Shown piece after piece: positions 34,503 to 43,277 of a stretch of DNA of 64,000 nucleotides. How positions within the stretch are numbered: position 1 is the first letter of the stretch; every line of letters starts with the position of its first letter. Position numbers and translations under genes: made by a program. Under the pieces are notes generated by a model. It saw nothing but the letters and a program-made list of their open reading frames with translations. It was not told where the DNA came from and ran no database searches. This DNA is from Micromonospora cabrerizensis (GTDB taxonomy: Bacteria; Actinomycetota; Actinomycetes; Mycobacteriales; Micromonosporaceae), in the NCBI RefSeq assembly GCF_022230955.1, contig NZ_JAKKFI010000001.1:1-64000 (forward strand), in the 5' to 3' direction.

Positions 34503-37500
34503 TCAACACGCCACCGCCGGCCCGGTCGGGCTGATCGGCCGACCGGTCAGGGCGAGCAGACCGGGGGCGTCGTTGCGCAACGCGAAGGTGCGTACCTCCG
34601 CGCGGGTCGTCCGTGCGCCCGCCGGGTCGCCGGCGCGAGCCTGCTCCGCCGCCGCTAGCGCGAGCGCCAACACCCGGTCGCTCACGTCCGGGATCCGCCC
34701 GTAGGTCTCGGCGGCGGCCAGGTGCAGCTCGGCGGAGCGCCGGTGGTCGCCGTCCGCCGCGGCCAGGGCCGCCGTCACCGTCCGCAACGCCGCCTCCGAC
34801 CAGGGCGTGCGGTGCCCGACCCGGCCCAGCATCGTGCGGACCCGCACCGCCGCGCTCCGACCGCTCAGGGCTGCGGCGTACGCGGCCGCGGCGATCCACT
34901 CGCCACTGGCCAGGGCCGGCACCGCCGACCAGCGTTCGTCCAGCTCCTCGATCAGCTCGGCAGCCTCGGCGGCGCGCCCCTGCAACGCCCGGCACAACGC
35001 GGCCATGCCCAGCATCGTCCAGAGCAGCCGGTGGAACCCACTGCGCCGTGCGGTGTCCAACGCATCGGTCAGGTCGTCCGGATCCTCGTCGTCGCGCAGC
35101 ACCAGCAGACAGCAGCGCAACCCACGCACCTGCATGTCCCAGCTCCCGGTGGGCGTGTCCACGAACGCCTCCGCCGCCGCGAGGAGCCGGCCGAAGTCGC
35201 CGTCGAACCAGGCCAGCATCGCCTCCGCCGAGTAACTGGTGGTCAGGGTCTGACCGCTGGCGGTCCGCGCCGGCGCGGCCGAGAGCAGGGCGTTGGACCG
35301 CAGCCAGTCGCCCTCCTCCCGGATCGCCCAGGCGAGGTTCTGGGTGGCCCGGGGCAACGCCAGCAGCTGACCGGCGCGGGCGAACTCGACGATCGCGTGC
35401 AGCTCGTCTAGGCCGACCCGGTCCCCGGACTGGTAGCGGGCGGTGGCCGCGGTGATCCGGGCGTTGGTGCGGGTCTCGGTCAGGCCCAACCGCTCGGCGA
35501 TCTCCGCCGCCGTGTCCGCCGCTGTCACCGCCGGGTCCCGCTCGTAGTTGAGCATGTGCAGCCGGCCCATCTCGGCGTACGCGTCCGCCTTCTGCGGGCT
35601 GTCCGGTAGAGGTTCGAACAACTGCACCGCGCGGTCCAGGCAGGCCAACGCGTCGCCGCGGTCGGCCCGCAGCCAGGCGGCCTGGCCGAGCAGCGTCCAC
35701 GCCCGGGCGGCGCAGGCGTTGTCGCCGTGCGACAGCAACCGGTCGGCGAGCGTGTGCACCTGCTCCGCCCCGCCTCCGGAGAGGAACGCGTTGCCGTCCC
35801 GGTAGAACGAGATCTCCGTGCTCAACAGCTCCAACTGGAGCCGGCCCACCGGGTCGCTGTCGTCGGTCAGGCCCAGTGCCCGGCCCGCGTGGCTGGCCGC
35901 CGCGTCCAGCCCGTGCAGCGCGTACGCCCGTCGGGCCGCCCGGTGCAGCGCCTGCCGCGCCGGCCCGGCGTAGCGCCGCACCTGCATGCCCAGCGAGCGG
36001 GCGATCTCGTGCGCCGCCCAGCGGTGGTGGGCGAGCACCTCGGCCAGGTCGGTGTCGCGGGAGTGCGACAGCGCGTCGAGCCAGTCGGCGGCCCGCTCGT
36101 GCCGGGCCACCCGCTCGGTGCGCGGCAACCGCTGGTAACAGACGTCGCGGACCAGCACGTGGCGGAACCGGAACTCCGCCTGCCCGGCCATCGTCGACGC
36201 GGCCTGCTCGTGCACGAAGTCGCGCTGTTCGAGTCGGCGCAACGAACGCTCGACCGACTCGACCTGTTGCCCCAGCGCGGCAGCCACCGCGCCGGGCCAG
36301 AACTGCACCCCGACCACCGACGCCGCCAGCAGCACCGCGCGGTCCTTGGCGTCGAGCAGGTCCAGCCGGTTGGCGATCACCGCGTGCACGCTCTCCGGCA
36401 TGGTCAGCTCGAGCTGCTTGTCCAGCGACCACCCCCGCCCCGACTGGCGCAGCGCCCCCTGCTCGATCAGCATCCGCACGTACTCGTGCGCGTAGAGCGG
36501 ATTGCCGCCGGCCACCTCGATCAGCGGGGTCAGCATGTCGGCGGAGAACGCCGCCTGGCCGAACAGGTGCGCGTACAGGGCGGCGATGCCGGTGTCGCGC
36601 AGTGGCGGCAGGGTGATGGTCACCGAGCCGGTGATCGTCCCCGCCCAGCTCGGGTCCCGGTCGACCAGCTCCGGGCGGGCGGTGCAGAGCAGCAGCAGCG
36701 GCACGTCGCGGGCCGCCGCCCCGAGCAGCTCCACGAAACGCAGCATCGCGTCGTCGGCCCAGTGCAGGTCCTCGAAGACCAGCACGGTGGGACGCCGGGT
36801 GGCCAGCGCCAGCAGGAAGCGACGCCACGCCGACTCCGCCTCCTCGGCCGGCAGCGGCGTGCCGGGCAGCCCGACCAGCGGGCGCAGCGCGTCCACCACC
36901 CGGTCCCGTTCGCCCGGACCGATCAGCTCGCCCACGGCGGCAGCCAGCCGCTGCGCGGCGCTGGCCGCCGGGTCGGTGTCGAGGATGCCGGCCTCGGACT
37001 TGACGATGTCGGCGAGCGCGGCGAAGGTGACGTTCTCCCCGAACGGCGGGCAGCGCCCGGTGCGCCAGGTCAGCGGCTCGTCGACCAGCCGGCCGGTGTG
37101 CCGGTAGAGCTCCCGCAGCAGCCGACTCTTGCCGATGCCGGCCCGACCGAAGATGGTGACCACCTGCGGTCGCCGGTCGCGCAGCGACCGGTGCAGGGCG
37201 TTGACGAGCATCCCCAGCTCGTGTTCCCGGTCGACCAGCGGCGTCGTGTCCGGCTCCCGGTCGGTGGGTTGGCGGCGCAGCGGGGACAGGGCGAGCCACA
37301 CCTCGGTCGGTGACGACCGGCCGCGCAGGGTGACCGGGGGCTGCTCCTCGTAGCGGATCGCGTCCTTGGTGAGCGCGTGGGTGGTGCCACAGACCAGCAC
37401 CCCTCCTGGTGGCGCGACCGACTGCATCCGGGAGGCCGTGTTGACCACGTCGCCGGCCACGATGGCCTGACCGCCGTCGCGCGCGGCGGCCACGTCGACC

Positions 37501-38081
37501 AGTGCCTCGCCGGTGGCCACCCCGACCCGGAACCGCAACTCGGCGCTGCCCGTCGGCGCGAACCGGGTGAGCACCCGTTGCAGCTCCAGACCGGCCCGTA
37601 CGCAGCGCAGCGCGTCGGTCTCGGTGGCGATCGGGGCACCGAAGAGCGCCATCACCGCGTCTCCGATGTACTTCTCCACCACCCCGCCGTACTGACCGAC
37701 CACCCGGCGGGCGGCGGAGAAGAACCCGGTCTGCATCCCGCGGACCTGCTCCGGGTCGGCGCGCTCGACGTACGGCGTGAAGTCGATCAGATCCACGAAG
37801 AGGACGCTCACCCGGCGGCGGTCCTCCTGCGGGGTCACCGCGGCCGGCCGATCCGCGCCCGGTCGGGGCGACCCGCAGGACGTGCAGAACGTGACGTCCG
37901 AGGCGAGTGGGCGCAGGCAGTGCGGGCACACGGCACCCAGCTCGGCGCCGCAGCCGCCGCAGAAGCGGTCCCCCTCGGCGGCCGTGCGTCCACAGCGTCC
38001 ACACTGCGCGGCGATGACATTCCCCCAGAAGTGAACGGGTCGACGCCGATGGCGTCCCCTGACCGGAATTATCGCCCCCAC
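34503..38081 (-). CDS. Class III nucleotidyl cyclase fused to an ATPase/TPR regulator
   Basis: A 1192-residue protein. The N-terminus has four CxxC pairs (27/30, 41/44, 52/55, 66/69) forming two zinc ribbons. A class III cyclase catalytic domain (about 90-260) has metal Asp97 and Asp141, Lys137 in KYIGDA, and Asn214/Arg218 in VNTASRM. An AAA/STAND-type ATPase follows (Walker A GRAGIGKS at 312-319, Walker B FEDLHWADD), then a long helical TPR-like region. No C-terminal helix-turn-helix is seen. It probably makes cAMP or cGMP in response to an unknown signal. GTG start with only a weak ribosome site; Cys27 must be included. Divergent from the small gene at 38191. Confidence 0.88.
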   Translation of the reverse strand: MGAIIPVRGRHRRRPVHFWGNVIAAQCGRCGRTAAEGDRFCGGCGAELGAVCPHCLRPLASDVTFCTSCGSPRPGADRPAAVTPQEDRRRVSVLFVDLIDFTPYVERADPEQVRGMQTGFFSAARRVVGQYGGVVEKYIGDAVMALFGAPIATETDALRCVRAGLELQRVLTRFAPTGSAELRFRVGVATGEALVDVAAARDGGQAIVAGDVVNTASRMQSVAPPGGVLVCGTTHALTKDAIRYEEQPPVTLRGRSSPTEVWLALSPLRRQPTDREPDTTPLVDREHELGMLVNALHRSLRDRRPQVVTIFGRAGIGKSRLLRELYRHTGRLVDEPLTWRTGRCPPFGENVTFAALADIVKSEAGILDTDPAASAAQRLAAAVGELIGPGERDRVVDALRPLVGLPGTPLPAEEAESAWRRFLLALATRRPTVLVFEDLHWADDAMLRFVELLGAAARDVPLLLLCTARPELVDRDPSWAGTITGSVTITLPPLRDTGIAALYAHLFGQAAFSADMLTPLIEVAGGNPLYAHEYVRMLIEQGALRQSGRGWSLDKQLELTMPESVHAVIANRLDLLDAKDRAVLLAASVVGVQFWPGAVAAALGQQVESVERSLRRLEQRDFVHEQAASTMAGQAEFRFRHVLVRDVCYQRLPRTERVARHERAADWLDALSHSRDTDLAEVLAHHRWAAHEIARSLGMQVRRYAGPARQALHRAARRAYALHGLDAAASHAGRALGLTDDSDPVGRLQLELLSTEISFYRDGNAFLSGGGAEQVHTLADRLLSHGDNACAARAWTLLGQAAWLRADRGDALACLDRAVQLFEPLPDSPQKADAYAEMGRLHMLNYERDPAVTAADTAAEIAERLGLTETRTNARITAATARYQSGDRVGLDELHAIVEFARAGQLLALPRATQNLAWAIREEGDWLRSNALLSAAPARTASGQTLTTSYSAEAMLAWFDGDFGRLLAAAEAFVDTPTGSWDMQVRGLRCCLLVLRDDEDPDDLTDALDTARRSGFHRLLWTMLGMAALCRALQGRAAEAAELIEELDERWSAVPALASGEWIAAAAYAAALSGRSAAVRVRTMLGRVGHRTPWSEAALRTVTAALAAADGDHRRSAELHLAAAETYGRIPDVSDRVLALALAAAEQARAGDPAGARTTRAEVRTFALRNDAPGLLALTGRPISPTGPAVAC

Positions 38082-38190
38082 CGGCCTCTGTCAGGTACCG
38101 GCCTGTTGGCTTGTGGACAGTCACCAAGGGTGCTGACCGACTAGATTCAGGCGGCCAGATATCGATCAGGGACCAGAGGGGGACAGGTCA

Positions 38191-38388
38191 ATGGTGTACG
38201 TCAAGCTGGAGAGCGACTGGACCGACGGCAACGGGGTCAGCCACTCCGCGGGCGACTCGGTGGACGTCGACGCTGCCACGCTCGCCACGCTGCAGGCCGA
38301 GGGCATCGTGAGCGAGCAGTCCCACGGCCCGGGTGGCGACGGCAAGGGCCCGGACAAGTGGGCCGGGCCGGGCAGCTCCGGGGTGTGA
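38191..38388 (+). CDS. Small conserved-type protein
   Basis: A 65-residue protein with a good ribosome site (GAGGGGGA, about 9 nt before ATG). Its first about 40 residues form a beta-rich segment (MVYVKLESDW...DSVDVDAATLATLQAEGIV) reminiscent of small phage-head/SH3-like domains; the last about 20 are Gly/Pro-rich. It is divergent from the cyclase-ATPase gene. Function unknown. A terminator follows. Confidence 0.7.
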   Translation: MVYVKLESDWTDGNGVSHSAGDSVDVDAATLATLQAEGIVSEQSHGPGGDGKGPDKWAGPGSSGV

Positions 38389-38409
38389 CCTCACGTCGAT
38401 GACGCTGAG

Positions 38410-38441
38410 ACGGCCGGGTCGCCCACGGGTGACCCGGCCGT
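38410..38441. terminator. Hairpin terminator
   Basis: An 11-bp perfect stem (38410-38420 with 38431-38441) with a 10-nt loop lies in the convergent gap between the small gene and the Crp-type regulator, followed by a short T run. Confidence 0.75.
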
Positions 38442-38461
38442 TTCGCGCCGTGTGTGAGGTG

Positions 38462-39154
38462 TCAGCGGTCGTTCATGCCGGCGCGGCGGCGCAGCGCGGC
38501 AACGTCGGTCACCACGATCCGGCGGCCCTCCGTGCGCAACCAGCCGCGGCTGGCGAACGAACCGATCGCCTGGTTGACGCTCTGCCGGGAACCGCCGGCC
38601 ATCTCGGCCAGCTGACTCTGGTTGAGCTCGATCGTGATCATGGGTGCCTGGCTCTCGCCGGCCAACCGGACCAGCGTCTTGGCCACCCGACCGGGCAGGT
38701 CGAGGAACACGTGGTCGGCGTTCTGCTCGGTGAGCCGACGGATCAACCCGCCCAGCGAGCGCATCACCGCGTCCAGGATGCGCGGGTTGGAGTGCACCAG
38801 CTCCATGAACGCGCCCCGGGAGAGCGCCAGCGCGGCGCAGTCCTCAATGGCCTCCGCGGAGGCGGACCGGGTCGACGCGTCGAGCAGGGAAACCTCGCCG
38901 AGCACGTCCGGGGGTCGGATCACCGACAACACGGCCCGCTCGCCGGTCGGCGCGGTACGAAAGACGGCCACCGCGCCGCGGCGCAGCACGATCAGTGATT
39001 CACCCGGGTCGTTCTCCACGAAGAGCAGTTGGCCCTTGCGGTAGGTGCGCGGGACGGCGGCGGCGATGACACGCTGTCGTACCTCAGGCTCCAACCCGGC
39101 GAACATCTCCACACCCGTGAGCGCGTCACCCGGCTCCGGCAGGCGCATCTCCAC
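38462..39154 (-). CDS. Crp/Fnr-family transcriptional regulator
   Basis: A 230-residue regulator with an N-terminal cyclic-nucleotide-binding fold (about 20-140: FVENDPGESLIVLRRG, GEVSLLDASTRSASAEA) and a C-terminal winged helix (about 165-220: NQSQLAEMAGGSRQSVNQAI). It resembles mycobacterial/streptomycete Crp. A cyclase-like gene lies about 7 kb away as the crow flies on the same strand, and a direct cAMP link is possible but unproven. GTG start with GGAGG 9 nt upstream. Confidence 0.92.
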   Translation of the reverse strand: MEMRLPEPGDALTGVEMFAGLEPEVRQRVIAAAVPRTYRKGQLLFVENDPGESLIVLRRGAVAVFRTAPTGERAVLSVIRPPDVLGEVSLLDASTRSASAEAIEDCAALALSRGAFMELVHSNPRILDAVMRSLGGLIRRLTEQNADHVFLDLPGRVAKTLVRLAGESQAPMITIELNQSQLAEMAGGSRQSVNQAIGSFASRGWLRTEGRRIVVTDVAALRRRAGMNDR

Positions 39155-39441
39155 GGCCCAACCCCTCCCCGGTCATGGACCACAAACTCGCTCACCGGGT
39201 GAACCTGATGGCCCTGACAAGGTGAACTGACACCGATTCGGCGTCCGGTAGCGGTACACATCAGATCATGACGGTCCGGTCGCTTGCTGTACACCCCTCG
39301 AAGCACTTCCGTGACCGTCGCGAGCTGCGGGCGTACCCCTTTTGGAGTTGCCGGCCCGGCCTGGACGCCCGCGTGACCACCAGAGCCGGGGCGGACCCCC
39401 CGCCGGGTACGGCCCGGCGGCGGTGGGCGAGGATGGCCGGA

Positions 39442-39939
39442 ATGGTCTACCGCTACTTCTACGACTGCGAGTTCATCGAGGACGGCACCACCGTCGACCT
39501 CGTCTCGATCGGTGTCGTCGACGAGTACGGCCGCGAGTTCTACGCGGTCTCCACCGAGTTCGACGACTCCCGTGCCGTGCCCTGGGTCCGGCGCAACGTA
39601 CTGGACAAACTGCCCTCCCCGGCGGACCGGGCCTGGCGGTCGCGCGAGCGCATCCGCGACGACCTGTACGACTTCCTGGTCGAACCGATTCGGGACCGGC
39701 CGGGCGAGCAGTTGGAGCTGTGGGCCTGGTTCGCCGCGTACGACCACGTGGTGCTCGCGCAGCTCTGGGGTGCGATGCCGGCGCTGCCCCGGGAGATCCC
39801 CCGCTACACCAAGGAGTTGCGGCAGCTCTGGGACGACCGCGGTCGCCCGACCCTGCCCGAGGCGGACGCGGCCCGGCACGACGCTCTCGTCGACGCCCGG
39901 CACAATCTGGCCCGCTGGCGGGCGATGACGACCCGCTGA
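39442..39939 (+). CDS. DEDDh 3'-5' exoribonuclease (Rv2179c-like)
   Basis: About 165 residues, matching the mycobacterial Rv2179c-type RNase-T-like exoribonuclease. DCEF carries the first Asp and Glu, AAYDHV the second Asp, and HDALVDARHN the His and last Asp. It trims RNA 3' ends; preferred substrates have 3' overhangs. I chose the ATG (MVYRYFYDCEF) with GAGGA 8 nt upstream; the longer frame is not homologous. Confidence 0.88.
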   Translation: MVYRYFYDCEFIEDGTTVDLVSIGVVDEYGREFYAVSTEFDDSRAVPWVRRNVLDKLPSPADRAWRSRERIRDDLYDFLVEPIRDRPGEQLELWAWFAAYDHVVLAQLWGAMPALPREIPRYTKELRQLWDDRGRPTLPEADAARHDALVDARHNLARWRAMTTR

Positions 39940-40017
39940 ACGCCGGTCGTGCCGTCGTAGGTTTGACCGGTTCTGTCCCGGGCATCGGTTCGACGAACCG
40001 AAGCGGAGGAGAGTGCC

Positions 40018-40521
40018 ATGAGCAACGAGCCGACCAGCGCCGCCGAGGCCCGCGCCCGGGTCACCGAGTTGGCCCGGGCCGCACGGATCTGCATGCTCAC
40101 CACGATCGCGCTGGACGGGCGACAGGTGAGCCGGCCGATGGGGCTCCAGGAGGCCGAGTTCGACGGCAACCTGTGGTTCTTCGCCCACGCCGACTCGGCC
40201 AAGATCCGTCAGATCCGGGTGAACCCGGAGGTCAACGTCGCCTTCTCCGACCAGAAGCACAACGCCTGGGTGTCGATCTCGGGGACCACCACCGAGGGGT
40301 TCGACCGGGCCCGGGCCGAGCAACTGTGGAACCCGCTGCTCAAGGCGTGGTTCCCCGACGGGCTGGAGACCCCCGGTCTCACGTTGATCAAGGTGCACGC
40401 CAGCTCGGCCGAGTACTGGGACTCGCCGAGCAGCACCGTGGTCAATCTCCTCGGCTACGCGAAGGCGGCGGTCACCGGCCACCCGCCGAAGGCCGGGGAG
40501 AACCACGAGGTGACCTTCTGA
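40018..40521 (+). CDS. FMN-binding pyridoxamine 5'-phosphate oxidase-like (general stress) protein
   Basis: A 167-residue split-barrel flavin-binding protein, similar to general stress protein 26. ARICMLTTIALDGRQVSRPM (about 22-41), LWFFAHADSAKIRQI and VNVAFSD are typical. It may be a flavin/F420-type reductase rather than a PNP oxidase. ATG start with an excellent GGAGGAG site. Confidence 0.88.
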   Translation: MSNEPTSAAEARARVTELARAARICMLTTIALDGRQVSRPMGLQEAEFDGNLWFFAHADSAKIRQIRVNPEVNVAFSDQKHNAWVSISGTTTEGFDRARAEQLWNPLLKAWFPDGLETPGLTLIKVHASSAEYWDSPSSTVVNLLGYAKAAVTGHPPKAGENHEVTF

Positions 40522-40679
40522 GTCGGGTCGCCCCGGGGCGCGCTGTCGTCGCACCGGCACGCGGACTACAGTTCGCAGTGACGGCCCGCCCCGGGCCGGC
40601 AACGGCGCCGATGGTCTGACCTGACACATACCCTGGGGCATATCGGGCTTTACCTGATGCTCCAGGAGGATGACGGATC

Positions 40680-41708
40680 ATGCGTATCGGCGTGCTCACC
40701 GGCGGCGGCGACTGCCCAGGTCTCAACGCGGTCATCCGGGCGGTGGTCCGCAAGGGTGTCGCCACGTACGGTCACGAGTTCGTGGGCTTCCGGGACGGCT
40801 GGAAGGGCCCCCTGGAGGGTCTGTCCCGCCCCCTGGACATCGCTGACGTTCGCGGCATTCTGCCCCGCGGCGGCACCATCCTCGGCTCGTCCCGGACCAA
40901 CCCGTTCAAGATCGAGAACGGCGTCGAGCGGATCAAGGACAACCTCGCCGCCCAGGGCGTGGACGCACTCATCGCGATCGGCGGCGAGGACACCCTCGGC
41001 GTGGCCACCAAGCTCTACGAGCTGGGCGTGCACGTGGTCGGCGTGCCGAAGACGATCGACAACGACCTCGGCGCCACCGACTACACCTTCGGCTTCGACA
41101 CCGCGGTCAACATCGCGATGGAGGCCATCGACCGCCTGCACACCACCGCGGAGAGCCACCACCGCACCCTCGTCGTCGAGGTGATGGGCCGGCACGCCGG
41201 CTGGATCGCCCTGCACGCCGGCCTGGCCGGCGGCGCCAACGTGATCCTGCTGCCCGAGCGGCAGTTCGACGTCGACCAGGTGGCCGGCTACGTCGAGAAG
41301 CGCTTCCAGCACCAGTACGCCCCGATCGTGGTCGTCGCCGAGGGCGCACAGCCGCTCGACGGCCAGATGGTCCTCGCCAACCAGGAGCTGGACTCGTTCG
41401 GTCACGTCCGCCTCGGCGGCATCGGCCAGTGGCTCGCCGAGCAGCTGGAGGCCAAGACCGGCAAGGAGGCCCGCACCGTGGTGCTGGGCCACATCCAGCG
41501 CGGTGGCACCCCGACCGCCTTCGACCGGGTGCTCGCCACCCGCCTGGGCCTGCAGGCCATCGACGCGGTCAACGACGGCGACTGGGGCAAGATGGTCGCG
41601 ATGCAGAGCACCGACATCGTCCGGGTGCCGCTGGCCGAGGCCACCCGCGAGCTGAAGACCGTGCCGCTGGAGCGGTACGCCGAGGCTGAGGTGTTCTTCG
41701 GCAGCTGA
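40680..41708 (+). CDS. 6-phosphofructokinase with pyrophosphate-type signature
   Basis: A 342-residue group-A-fold phosphofructokinase acting at fructose-6-phosphate to fructose-1,6-bisphosphate. The conserved GGGDCPGLN (8-16) and PKTIDND segments are intact. Positions 104 and 124 (E. coli numbering, identical here) are Asp (GGED) and Lys (PKTIDND). ATP-dependent enzymes have Gly at both, and PPi-dependent ones have Asp and Lys, so this enzyme is predicted to use pyrophosphate, reversibly, as known for Amycolatopsis methanolica. Located upstream of proC. Confidence 0.92.
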   Translation: MRIGVLTGGGDCPGLNAVIRAVVRKGVATYGHEFVGFRDGWKGPLEGLSRPLDIADVRGILPRGGTILGSSRTNPFKIENGVERIKDNLAAQGVDALIAIGGEDTLGVATKLYELGVHVVGVPKTIDNDLGATDYTFGFDTAVNIAMEAIDRLHTTAESHHRTLVVEVMGRHAGWIALHAGLAGGANVILLPERQFDVDQVAGYVEKRFQHQYAPIVVVAEGAQPLDGQMVLANQELDSFGHVRLGGIGQWLAEQLEAKTGKEARTVVLGHIQRGGTPTAFDRVLATRLGLQAIDAVNDGDWGKMVAMQSTDIVRVPLAEATRELKTVPLERYAEAEVFFGS

Positions 41709-41734
41709 TCGACGGTCGGCGGCGCGGCGGGCCT

Positions 41735-41850
41735 GCGGGTCCGTCGCGCCACGACCCGACGTGGCGCGGCCGGACCTGCGGGGTCCCTCGCGCCGCGAGC
41801 CGACGTGGCGCGGCGGACCCGCGGGGCCCTCGCGCCGCGACTCGATGCGG
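41735..41850. repeat. 43-nt imperfect tandem repeat with hairpins
   Basis: Two complete and one partial 43-nt units (starting about 41735, 41778 and 41821) fill the pfk-proC gap. Each of the first two units contains a 9-bp hairpin (first: 41745-41753 with 41760-41768, 6-nt loop). The hairpins look like terminators, but their tandem arrangement is unusual. They may attenuate transcription between pfk and proC. Confidence 0.65.
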
Positions 41851-41867
41851 AGAGGGGTACGGCCGAG

Positions 41868-42686
41868 ATGTCAGCAGGGGTGCACACGGTCGCGGTGATC
41901 GGCGCGGGCAAGATCGGTGAGCTGATGCTCTCCGGCCTGCTGCGCTCGGGATGGCCGGTGGACCGGCTGCTGGCAACCGCCCGCAGGCCGGCCCGCGCCG
42001 AGGAGTTGACTGCCCGCTACGGCGTACGGGTGGTCGACAACCTGACGGCGGTGGACGAGGCAGCGGTGCTCGCGGTCTCGGTCAAGCCACAGGACGCCGC
42101 CGCGCTGCTCGACGAGATCGGCCCCAAGGTGCCGGCCGACAAGCTCGTCATCTCGCTCTGCGCCGGCCTGCCCACCAGCTTCTTCAGCCGCCGGCTGCCC
42201 GACGGCACCCCCGTCGTCCGGGTGATGACCAACACCCCGGCGCTGGTCGACGAGGCGATGACCGCGATCTCGGCGGGCGCGCACGCCACCGGGGAGCACC
42301 TGGCGTTGGCCGAGGAGATGTTCAAGCCTCTCGGCCAGACGATCCGGGTGCCCGAGTCGCAGCAGGACGCGGTCACCGCGCTCTCCGGCTCCGGCCCGGC
42401 CTACTTCTACCTGCTGGTCGAGGCCATGATCGACGCCGGCATCCTGCTCGGGCTGCCCCGGCAGGTCGCCCACGAACTGATCGTGCAGACCGCGATCGGC
42501 TCCGCGGTGATGCTGCGCGACTCGGGCGAGCACCCGGTCAAGCTGCGCGAGGCGGTCACCTCACCGGCCGGCACCACCATCTCCGCGATCCGCGAGTTGG
42601 AGAAGCACGGCGTACGCGCCGCGATGCTCGCCGCACTGGAAGCCGCCCGCGATCGAGCCCGCGAGCTGGCGGCACAGGCCGACTGA
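41868..42686 (+). CDS. proC: Pyrroline-5-carboxylate reductase
   Basis: About 272 residues. The N-terminal Rossmann motif VIGAGKIGEL, SVKPQD, and the C-terminal signature (LSGSGPAYFY...REAVTSPAGTT) are diagnostic. It catalyses the final NAD(P)H-dependent step of proline synthesis. ATG start with GGAGAGGGG about 9 nt upstream. Proline is also an osmoprotectant, alongside the nearby trehalose gene. Confidence 0.95.
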   Translation: MSAGVHTVAVIGAGKIGELMLSGLLRSGWPVDRLLATARRPARAEELTARYGVRVVDNLTAVDEAAVLAVSVKPQDAAALLDEIGPKVPADKLVISLCAGLPTSFFSRRLPDGTPVVRVMTNTPALVDEAMTAISAGAHATGEHLALAEEMFKPLGQTIRVPESQQDAVTALSGSGPAYFYLLVEAMIDAGILLGLPRQVAHELIVQTAIGSAVMLRDSGEHPVKLREAVTSPAGTTISAIRELEKHGVRAAMLAALEAARDRARELAAQAD

Positions 42687-42732
42687 GCGTTCCGGGCGCG
42701 TCGGGGAGCCGAGCGTGCCGCATACTGGCGCG

Positions 42733-43083
42733 GTGTTCACACTTGCCCAGGCCCGGCACCTCGTGGCCACCCTGCAGCCGCGCGTCAACGAGCTGATCCG
42801 GGTCCGGGCCGACCTGGCCGAGCTGCGCGCCGACCTGGCCGACCACGGCGTCAGCGCGCTCGGCGGGCTGGCCGAGGTCAAGGGGCTGGAGGCCCGGCTG
42901 CACGCCGTCGTCGACGAGCTGCACCAGCACGACATCCAGGTCAAGGGCATCGCCCCGGTCCTGCTCGACTTCCCCGGCGAGCGCGCCGGCCGCGCCGTGC
43001 TCTGGTGCTGGCTGGAGGGCGACTCCGACGTGCGCTGGTACCACCGGGCCGAGTGCGGCTTCGCCGGCCGCCGCCCCCTCTGA
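42733..43083 (+). CDS. DUF2203 family protein
   Basis: About 116 residues, matching DUF2203: VFTLAQARHLVATL at the N-terminus, GLAEVKGLEARLHAVVDEL in a helix and VLLDFPGERAGRAVLWCW...WYH at the C-terminus. Function unknown. The GTG at 42733 gives the standard family N-terminus; an upstream GTG at 42715 would add six residues. Confidence 0.85.
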   Translation: MFTLAQARHLVATLQPRVNELIRVRADLAELRADLADHGVSALGGLAEVKGLEARLHAVVDELHQHDIQVKGIAPVLLDFPGERAGRAVLWCWLEGDSDVRWYHRAECGFAGRRPL

Positions 43084-43140
43084 CCCACCCGCCGCAGGCC
43101 GTCCGCCGGGCGTCGTGGGCTGGCCCGTGCTGGGGCGCGT

Positions 43141-43215
43141 GATCGACTCGGGTTCCTGTAAACCGTGGTGTCCGGGTGGGGTGGATACCCCGACTTCCGT
43201 GAACCCGAGTTGATC
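43141..43215. repeat. Palindromic repeat family A, copy 3
   Basis: 75 nt: arms 43141-43173 and 43183-43215 with a 9-nt spacer, 25 of 33 arm positions paired, GATC at both ends. It lies in the convergent gap between the DUF2203 gene and the sortase gene, where a terminator would be expected. Confidence 0.85.
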
Positions 43216-43277
43216 GAGCTGTGACGGGGGCTGCGGCCCGCTCGGCCCGCTCGGCGGCCCGGTGAGCGGCCTGCCGC

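Noticed and set aside
39192..39202. TCACCGGGTGA near the Crp-type gene as a Crp site
   Set aside because: It does not match the TGTGA-N6-TCACA consensus and is too short to be convincing.
13743..43215. Insertion sequence or phage attachment sites from the palindromes
   Set aside because: No transposase or integrase gene is in the window and no flanking duplication is visible.
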